NCBI GenBank assembly: GCA_027049035.1
Contig: JALTVI010000066.1
Coordinates: 1 to 64,000, forward strand
DNA length: 64,000 nt
Reading direction: 5' to 3'
Source of the DNA: Sulfurovum sp.
GTDB taxonomy: Bacteria; Campylobacterota; Campylobacteria; Campylobacterales; Sulfurovaceae
The first letter of the stretch is position 1. Every line of letters starts with the position of its first letter. This document shows positions 58,696 through 64,000 of this stretch, piece by piece. Made by a program: the position numbers and the translations under genes. The notes below the pieces were generated by a model. That model had not been told where the DNA came from. It was given only the letters and a program-made list of their open reading frames with translations, and did no database searches.

Positions 58696-60024
58696 TTAGA
58701 GTAGAATAATGGTCGCAAGACCAAGGAATGCAAAGAAACCGACAATGTCGGTCACTGTCGTCAAAATAACCGTACTACCGATAGCCGGGTCAACCCCGAA
58801 CTTCTTCAAAAGCAGCGGAATGACCGATCCGAAGAAACCGGCACTGAGCAGATTGATCACCATCGCCATAGCGATCACCACACCAAGCATCCCCTTATCA
58901 AACCAGATTGCTGCGATAACACCGATGACCACAGCGAAAATAAGCCCGTTGGCAAGAGAGAGGATCACCTCTTTCTTGATAGTACGGTAGGCATCGTGCT
59001 TGGCGATCTCGCCAAGTGCAAGCTGGCGTACGACTACTGTCAGCGACTGCGTTCCTGCATTGCCGCCCATAGAAGCGACAATGGGCATCAGAACTGCAAG
59101 TGCCACATACTGCTGGAGCGTTCCTTCAAAGAGTCCGATCACCAAAGAGGCGGCAATAGCGGTAAGGAGGTTGACACCAAGCCAGATCGCCCGTGACTTT
59201 CCGGCTTTAAGCAGGTCGTCATCCTCTTCCGCTTCATCACTAACCCCTGCCAGGTGGTACATCTGATCGGTAGCATGTTCACTGATAACATCGTATATAT
59301 CATCGGAAGTAATACGCCCCAGTAGTTTGCCGTACTCATCAACAATCGGCATGGATCCGAGATCATACTCCTGGAACTTCTGTACGATCTCCTTGATGTC
59401 GTCATGGTCATGACCGATGATCGGCTTGTACTTTTCAGGATTCTCCTGAATGTTCTCCCGCAGTGTCTTCTCCGGATCGAAGACGATCAGGTCATCAAGC
59501 CCTACGCCGTAACGTAGATATCCGTCTTCATCGGTGACAAAGAGGTAGTTGATATTCTCAAGTTCCCCCTCGCGTTTGAGCTTTGCAAACTCCTTAATGA
59601 CATCTGAGACTTTCTGGTCGAGCTTGGCAGAGTAAACCTCCACCTGCATGTAGGCACCCGCCTCATCCTCGTCATACTGCTTGAGCTGAAGAATGTCTTC
59701 CTGGTCTTCCTTGTCAAGCTGATCGAAAACCTCTTTAGCCTTGGAGTCATCATGCTCCTCAAGCTCCTGAATAAAGTCGGTCTGGTCATCCGATTCCATC
59801 TCCGAGAGTGACTCGGCAATCTCTTCGGGGGTAAAGTTTTCGACGATGTCTCCAAAATAGCGATCAGGAAGTTCCAACGCAACATCGGCAATAAGCTCTT
59901 TCGGAATGGACGTAACCGCTTCGTCAAACTGCTCATCATTCAGGTCTTTCAGAAGGTTGGCAATCTCGGAAGGGTGCAGCTCTTCGTCCGTATGGGTACG
60001 CAGATAGTGTTCCAGTTTGTCCAT
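58696..60024 (-). CDS. mgtE: MgtE magnesium transporter
   Basis: A 442-residue Mg channel. The N-terminal MgtE_N superhelix (about 1-115, ELHPSEIANLLKDLNDEQ), two CBS domains (about 130-255) and five membrane helices follow, with the pore motif VLMPIVASMGGNAGTQSLTVVVRQLA near 320-345. The acidic linker senses cellular Mg. It is followed by a CNNM gene. Confidence 0.95.
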   Translation of the reverse strand: MDKLEHYLRTHTDEELHPSEIANLLKDLNDEQFDEAVTSIPKELIADVALELPDRYFGDIVENFTPEEIAESLSEMESDDQTDFIQELEEHDDSKAKEVFDQLDKEDQEDILQLKQYDEDEAGAYMQVEVYSAKLDQKVSDVIKEFAKLKREGELENINYLFVTDEDGYLRYGVGLDDLIVFDPEKTLRENIQENPEKYKPIIGHDHDDIKEIVQKFQEYDLGSMPIVDEYGKLLGRITSDDIYDVISEHATDQMYHLAGVSDEAEEDDDLLKAGKSRAIWLGVNLLTAIAASLVIGLFEGTLQQYVALAVLMPIVASMGGNAGTQSLTVVVRQLALGEIAKHDAYRTIKKEVILSLANGLIFAVVIGVIAAIWFDKGMLGVVIAMAMVINLLSAGFFGSVIPLLLKKFGVDPAIGSTVILTTVTDIVGFFAFLGLATIILL

Positions 60025-60117
60025 CAGCCTATGCTCCTTGAAACAGATGCCGCATTATACTTGAAAACAGGAGAGAAAAGAAGAGACAAAAGTTGCATTT
60101 GTCTCCTGTATGTAGAT

Positions 60118-60321
60118 CTATTTTTCAGGAATATCACACTTTTTGGTAATGATACAGAGCGGACAGAAGTTGGCAATGCCGGCGATAAGAGGGATGATTC
60201 CCAAAAAGAGCCACTTTGACCACGTTGCGTCAATTGTCAATGCACCGATAATCAGTGCAAAACCCAGAATAATACGAAAAACACGACAAAAACTGCGTAT
60301 CTTGTTGTAATTGATAGCCAT
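60118..60321 (-). CDS. DUF2892-family (YgaP-like) small membrane protein
   Basis: A 67-residue protein with two membrane helices (VFRIILGFALIIGAL, WLFLGIIPLIAGIANFCPLCII) and the family's FCPLC motif. DUF2892 domains often accompany rhodanese or sulfur genes. The start MAINYNK at 60321 is used; an earlier ATG would add eight residues. Confidence 0.85.
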   Translation of the reverse strand: MAINYNKIRSFCRVFRIILGFALIIGALTIDATWSKWLFLGIIPLIAGIANFCPLCIITKKCDIPEK

Positions 60322-60415
60322 ACTATACCCTTTTGATGAATTCAAACTATTATCATGTAACTATACACTATCTTGCTTAGATTAAAATAAGAGAGAGAAT
60401 GTCCGAATTGAACTG

Positions 60416-60435
60416 GAAGCGTCAGGAGACGCTTC
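60416..60435. terminator. Hairpin after pckA
   Basis: GAAGCGTC and GACGCTTC form a perfect 8-bp stem with a 4-base loop just after the pckA stop. No U-run follows on the minus strand, so it may protect or terminate the mRNA weakly. Confidence 0.5.
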
Positions 60436-60438
60436 TTG

Positions 60439-62031
60439 CTAAAGTTGCGGTCCTGCAGAAGCAAAGTCGAACTTGCCACCTTTATCTTCATAGCGTTTGA
60501 AGTTCTCAATGAACATACCCGCCAGTTTTGCAAGACTGGCATCGTATTCTGCTTTATCTTCCCAGGTATTTCTTGGATTGAGTACCGTATTGTCCTGTAC
60601 TCCTGCCAGTGCTTTAGGCATCTGCAGGTTGAATGTAGGCAGCGTTTCAAACTCCGCATCATTGATTGACCCGCTGAGAATGCCGTCGATACAGGCGCGG
60701 GTATCTTTGATACTCATACGTTTGCCCACACCGTACGGTCCGCCTGTCCAGCCCGTGTTGACCAGATAGACGTTGACATTGTGCTCGTCGATCTTCTTTC
60801 CTAGTAGTTCGGCATAGACTGTAGGGTGCAGCGGCAGGAACGCTTCACCGAAACATGCAGAGAAGGTCGCAACAGGCTCGGTAATGCCTCGCTCAGTACC
60901 TGCAACCTTTGCGGTATAGCCGCTGAGGAAGTAGTACATCGCCTGCTCTTTGGTCAACTTGCTCACCGGAGGCAGTACACCGAAGGCATCGGCCGTGAGG
61001 AAGATAATGTTGTTGGGGTGACCCGCCTGCAGATCAGGCTTGTGGTTGGCGATGTGCTCGATTGGGTAGGAGACGCGGGTGTTCTCCGTTTTGGAACCGT
61101 CACTGTAGTCGACATTGCCGTTCTCGTCTGCCACAACATTTTCAAGCAGTGCATCTTTGGTGATGGCACCGTAAATTTCGGGCTCCGATTTAGGATCGAG
61201 GTTGATCACCTTCGCGTAACATCCCCCCTCGAAGTTGAAGACGCCGTTGTCGTCCCATCCGTGCTCGTCATCACCGATGAGTGCACGGTTTGGGTCGGTG
61301 GAGAGTGTCGTCTTACCGGTTCCCGAGAGTCCGAAGAAGAGACAGACATCGCCCTCTTTTCCTACGTTTGCCGAACAGTGCATGGAAAGTTTTCCCTCAA
61401 GCGGCAGCCAGTAGTTCATCATCGAGAAGATACCCTTCTTCATCTCACCGCCGTACCAGGTACCGCCGATGATAGAGACATTGTCCTCGATGTTAAAGAC
61501 GACGAAGACATCTGAATTGAGTCCGTGCTCCTTGTACTTCTCATCAACCGCTTTACAGGCATTATAGACAGTAAAATCAGGTTCAAAGTTTTCCAGCTCT
61601 TCTTCGGTAGGACGGATGAACATATTCTTGACAAAGTGCGCCTGCCATGCCACCTCCATAACGAATCGGATGGAGCGTCTGCTCTCCAGACTTGCACCGG
61701 TAAAGACATCCATCACATAGATCTTCTTTCCGGAAAGCTGCTTTTTGGTAATATCAAAGAGCTCTTCATAGATCTCTCTCTTGATCGGACGGTTCACGTC
61801 ACCCCAGGCAATATGCTCATTTGAGGGCGGCTGATCTACGAAGTATTTATCTTTGGGGCTTCTTCCTGTGAAGATGCCGGTATCGCACATTGCGGTGCCC
61901 GAAGTTGAGATCTTGCACTCGCGTCTGTTGATCTCATGCGCCTGCAGCTCGTCATAGCTGAGGTTGTAGTAGACCTCTTCGACGTCTGTCAGTCCAAGCT
62001 TCTCAAATCCGTTGGGCATTCTGGTACTCAT
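60439..62031 (-). CDS. pckA: Phosphoenolpyruvate carboxykinase (ATP)
   Basis: PckA interconverts oxaloacetate and phosphoenolpyruvate with ATP. Motifs: [12 protein letters not shown] near 75, [19 protein letters not shown], Walker [20 protein letters not shown] near 235, [21 protein letters not shown] and [14 protein letters not shown]. Length 530 is normal. It follows oadB, an arrangement that ties oxaloacetate decarboxylation to the C4 pool. Confidence 0.96.
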   Translation of the reverse strand: MSTRMPNGFEKLGLTDVEEVYYNLSYDELQAHEINRRECKISTSGTAMCDTGIFTGRSPKDKYFVDQPPSNEHIAWGDVNRPIKREIYEELFDITKKQLSGKKIYVMDVFTGASLESRRSIRFVMEVAWQAHFVKNMFIRPTEEELENFEPDFTVYNACKAVDEKYKEHGLNSDVFVVFNIEDNVSIIGGTWYGGEMKKGIFSMMNYWLPLEGKLSMHCSANVGKEGDVCLFFGLSGTGKTTLSTDPNRALIGDDEHGWDDNGVFNFEGGCYAKVINLDPKSEPEIYGAITKDALLENVVADENGNVDYSDGSKTENTRVSYPIEHIANHKPDLQAGHPNNIIFLTADAFGVLPPVSKLTKEQAMYYFLSGYTAKVAGTERGITEPVATFSACFGEAFLPLHPTVYAELLGKKIDEHNVNVYLVNTGWTGGPYGVGKRMSIKDTRACIDGILSGSINDAEFETLPTFNLQMPKALAGVQDNTVLNPRNTWEDKAEYDASLAKLAGMFIENFKRYEDKGGKFDFASAGPQL

Positions 62032-62072
62032 AGTATCCTCTTTTTAAATATGTAGTTTCACTATGCCAAAGC

Positions 62073-62144
62073 ATACTTCAGAAAAACACTGTTTCTCTGA
62101 AGTATACTTTTGCCGAATGATAGAGCAAGCAAGCTTACTCTATC
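62073..62144 (-). terminator. Two tandem hairpins between oadB and pckA
   Basis: GATAGAG/CTCTATC (62119-62125 with 62138-62144) lies directly after the oadB stop, and ATACTTCAGA/TCTGAAGTAT (62073-62082 with 62096-62105) follows. Neither has a long U-run. They may attenuate or process the oadB-pckA transcript. Confidence 0.5.
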
Positions 62145-62151
62145 TTGAATT

Positions 62152-63501
62152 TTACTTGAAAATCGACAGCAAAACACCGGCTGCGACTGCAGAACCGATC
62201 ACTCCGGCCACGTTTGGTCCCATCGCATGCATCAGCAGGATGTTGCCAGGCTTCGCTTCCGAACCGACACGGCTTGAAACACGTGCTGCCATAGGTACGG
62301 CAGAGACACCCGCTGAACCGATAAGCGGATTGATAGGCTCTTTGGAGAACTTGTTCATGATCTTGGCCATAAGCACACCTGCCGCAGTACCTGCAGCAAA
62401 TGCCAGCAGACCGATCACCATAATTCCCAGCGTTTCGGCGACAAGAAACTTGTCCGCCTGCAGTGTCATACCGACACCGAATCCAAGGAAGATCGTAACG
62501 ACATTGATCAGCGAGTTTTGCATCTCGTTGCTCAGTCTGTCTACTACGCCAGACTCTTTTGCAAAGTTACCAAACGCGAACGCTCCCATCAGCGGTGCCG
62601 CATCAGGCAGTACCAGTGCAATCATCATAATGACAACGATCGGAAAGACAAGCTTCTCGAGTCTGTGTACCTTTCTGCTTGTCTTCATCACGATCTTACG
62701 CTCCTCTTCCGTTGTCAGTGCCTTCATGATCGGAGGCTGAATGACCGGAACAAGCGCCATATAGGAGTATGCCGCAACCGCAATCGCACCCAGCATTTCA
62801 GGTGCGAGTGCCGAAGCGATAAAGATCGATGTCGGGCCGTCGGCACCACCGATGATAGAGATGGCCGCAGACTGCTTCATCGTAAAGTCCACCATACCGG
62901 TGTACTGTGAGAGTGCCGCCGCACCGACCAGTGAACCGAAGATGCCAAACTGTGCCGCACCGCCAAGCAGTGCCGTCTTCGGGTTGGCAAGCAGCGGTCC
63001 GAAGTCGGTCATCGCCCCTACCCCCATGAAGATCAGCAGCGGGAAGAATTCATTGGCAATACCCATATTGTAGATAATCCCCAGCATCCCGTGCGGTCCT
63101 GTCATATTGGCGATCGGGATGTTCGCAAGCAGTCCCCCAAACGCAATCGGCAGCAGCAGCAGCGGCTCGAAGCCCTTGGCAATGGCAAGGTAGAAGAGAA
63201 TGAAGACGATGATAAACATAATTACACGTCCCCAGCTCTGCGCAAAGAGACTTACCTCCTGGCCCTGGCCGTTCTTAACCCCTTCTTTCGGGTTGATGAT
63301 AGCATTGAGACCTGTCGTGTGGAAGAAGCTGACGATCAGTTCTCCGACACTCTTCTCTTTGTAGGTCGCCTTCTCTTCAGCGATCAGCTCCTGCTGCGTC
63401 TTGAATTGTTTCGCCGTTGTCTCATGCTCGCTCGCTGTCGCCGCACTGCTTAAGAAGGCGAAAGCGAAGAAAACAGAGAGTAGCAGATGTTTGATCTTCA
63501 T
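62152..63501 (-). CDS. oadB: Oxaloacetate decarboxylase beta subunit, sodium-pumping
   Basis: OadB is the membrane subunit that uses decarboxylation of the biotin-bound carboxyl group to pump sodium ions out. The 449-residue protein has a signal-like N-terminus ([20 protein letters not shown]) before the usual start, about nine membrane helices, [17 protein letters not shown], and the sodium-site motif [16 protein letters not shown] near 220. C-terminal part includes [15 protein letters not shown] and [18 protein letters not shown]. It follows the biotin-carrying subunit by 2 bases. Confidence 0.92.
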   Translation of the reverse strand: MKIKHLLLSVFFAFAFLSSAATASEHETTAKQFKTQQELIAEEKATYKEKSVGELIVSFFHTTGLNAIINPKEGVKNGQGQEVSLFAQSWGRVIMFIIVFILFYLAIAKGFEPLLLLPIAFGGLLANIPIANMTGPHGMLGIIYNMGIANEFFPLLIFMGVGAMTDFGPLLANPKTALLGGAAQFGIFGSLVGAAALSQYTGMVDFTMKQSAAISIIGGADGPTSIFIASALAPEMLGAIAVAAYSYMALVPVIQPPIMKALTTEEERKIVMKTSRKVHRLEKLVFPIVVIMMIALVLPDAAPLMGAFAFGNFAKESGVVDRLSNEMQNSLINVVTIFLGFGVGMTLQADKFLVAETLGIMVIGLLAFAAGTAAGVLMAKIMNKFSKEPINPLIGSAGVSAVPMAARVSSRVGSEAKPGNILLMHAMGPNVAGVIGSAVAAGVLLSIFK

Positions 63502-63503
63502 GA

Positions 63504-64000
63504 TTACTCCATTGTTGCGAGAAGTTGTCCGTCGGCTACTGAATCATTGACGTTGACATTGATGGTTTTGATGGTTCCTGCCTGAGGTGCGGCAATGTCG
63601 ATTTCCATCTTCATCGCTTCAAGGATCATGATCACTTCACCCTCTTCTATCTTGTCGCCCGGATTTTTCAGGATCTTCCAGACGTTACCCGGAGTCTGTG
63701 AGTGAATCTCGATGCTGCCTGCACCGCCGGCTGCAGGTGCAGGTGCAGCGGCAGCCTCTGCCGCCGGTGCCGCGTTCGCTGCCGGAGTGATCTGAACGTC
63801 ACCGCTTCCTTCGACTACCTGAACACTGTACTGCTTGCCATCTACCACTACTGTATAATTTCCTGCCATATTCTCTTCTCCACAATCTTTTTCTTTTCCT
63901 TTTCTTACCATCAACGGTGATTCACCCTTGAGGAACGCAATACCCTTCTTGTCACAAGATGCCGCAATGAAGATGTTCTCTTCGCTTGTCTCAAGCCCCT
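63504..64000 (-). CDS. oadA: Oxaloacetate decarboxylase alpha subunit, C-terminal part (cut by window edge)
   Basis: The frame is open past the right edge; the last 165 residues are visible. The upstream end reads [18 protein letters not shown], as in OadA/PycB proteins, followed by a short linker, an Ala/Pro hinge ([15 protein letters not shown]), and the biotin domain with [12 protein letters not shown], where the lysine is biotinylated. ATG codons inside the frame, such as [11 protein letters not shown], are probably internal. In relatives without oadB this subunit serves pyruvate carboxylase; the adjacent oadB favours decarboxylase. Confidence 0.85.
   Translation of the reverse strand, partial: GLETSEENIFIAASCDKKGIAFLKGESPLMVRKGKEKDCGEENMAGNYTVVVDGKQYSVQVVEGSGDVQITPAANAAPAAEAAAAPAPAAGGAGSIEIHSQTPGNVWKILKNPGDKIEEGEVIMILEAMKMEIDIAAPQAGTIKTINVNVNDSVADGQLLATME

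Noticed and set aside
63504-63914. Separate small biotin carrier protein gene
   Set aside because: The frame continues upstream to the window edge with OadA-like sequence, so it is the end of a larger protein.

Overview
The window reads as a chromosomal segment of a Campylobacterota (epsilonproteobacterial) chemolithotroph close to Sulfurovum. The evidence is gene content and order: the aroQ-pepQ-folK-flhF-mnmA run, the aminodeoxyfutalosine deaminase of the futalosine menaquinone route, an Opr-type porin, an oadA-oadB-pckA cluster, many small periplasmic cytochromes, and overlapping stop/start codons (ATGA, GTGA). No rRNA, tRNA, CRISPR array, phage or complete insertion sequence was recognised. 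The coding is dense and few intergenic gaps exceed 250 bases.

Layout. 0.2-3.9 kb: MoxR-type AAA+ ATPase enclosed by a pair of 79-bp inverted repeats, a leucine-rich-repeat-variant protein and a PAS-GGDEF cyclase. 4-10.3 kb: a peptide-metabolism group of a cytoplasmic M14 carboxypeptidase, two RimK-like ATP-grasp ligases (one with a helix-hairpin-helix tail) and an M20 glutamate-carboxypeptidase-like enzyme. 10.3-18.4 kb: ComF-like phosphoribosyltransferase, sirtuin, a RelE/RHH toxin-antitoxin pair, YwbE and UPF0178 proteins, L,D-transpeptidase, HD-GYP sensor, porin. 18.5-22.8 kb: lepA and prs with small neighbours. 22.8-25.5 kb: a three-gene operon of a two-TM SAVED-like protein and two membrane proteins carrying HEPN-like R-x4-H motifs, lying directly downstream of mnmA. 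25.6-34.6 kb: mnmA, flhF, folK, pepQ, aroQ, the menaquinone deaminase, sppA, then metY with an Rrf2 regulator, a DUF4395 protein and a long structured leader RNA. 34.8-48 kb: a copper/heavy-metal island with multicopper oxidase, CopB, an HMA chaperone, CusCBA and a Cys-rich lipoprotein, then cytochromes, a histidine kinase/OmpR pair and thioredoxin. 48.5-64 kb: msrA, a second toxin-antitoxin pair, acylphosphatase, truD, EptA, DEAD-box helicase, a frameshifted PPK2, CNNM and MgtE magnesium transporters, pckA, oadB and the biotinylated end of oadA cut by the window edge.

How the parts work together. Three metal-resistance units start behind the same operator, TGCAC-N6-TGCAC-N10 and a -10 box, which suggests one response regulator controls them; the OmpR/kinase pair at 46.1-47.9 kb is the obvious candidate. 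A short MKCxxGKC motif recurs in three proteins of the metal and adjacent regions. The DUF4395-Rrf2-metY operon has a TTGACA-N17-TAAAAT promoter and a roughly 175-nt leader that folds into a long rod.

Most likely to be new: the SAVED/HEPN membrane operon, which has no cyclic-nucleotide synthase beside it; the ATP-grasp/M14/M20 group; the structured leader RNA; and four repeat families. These are heptamer arrays at stop codons, hairpins just ahead of start codons, a MITE-like hairpin with a compensatory base change, and the inverted repeats around moxR. Two genes look damaged or miscalled at the DNA level: PPK2 by a frameshift, and EptA, which has no standard start codon.
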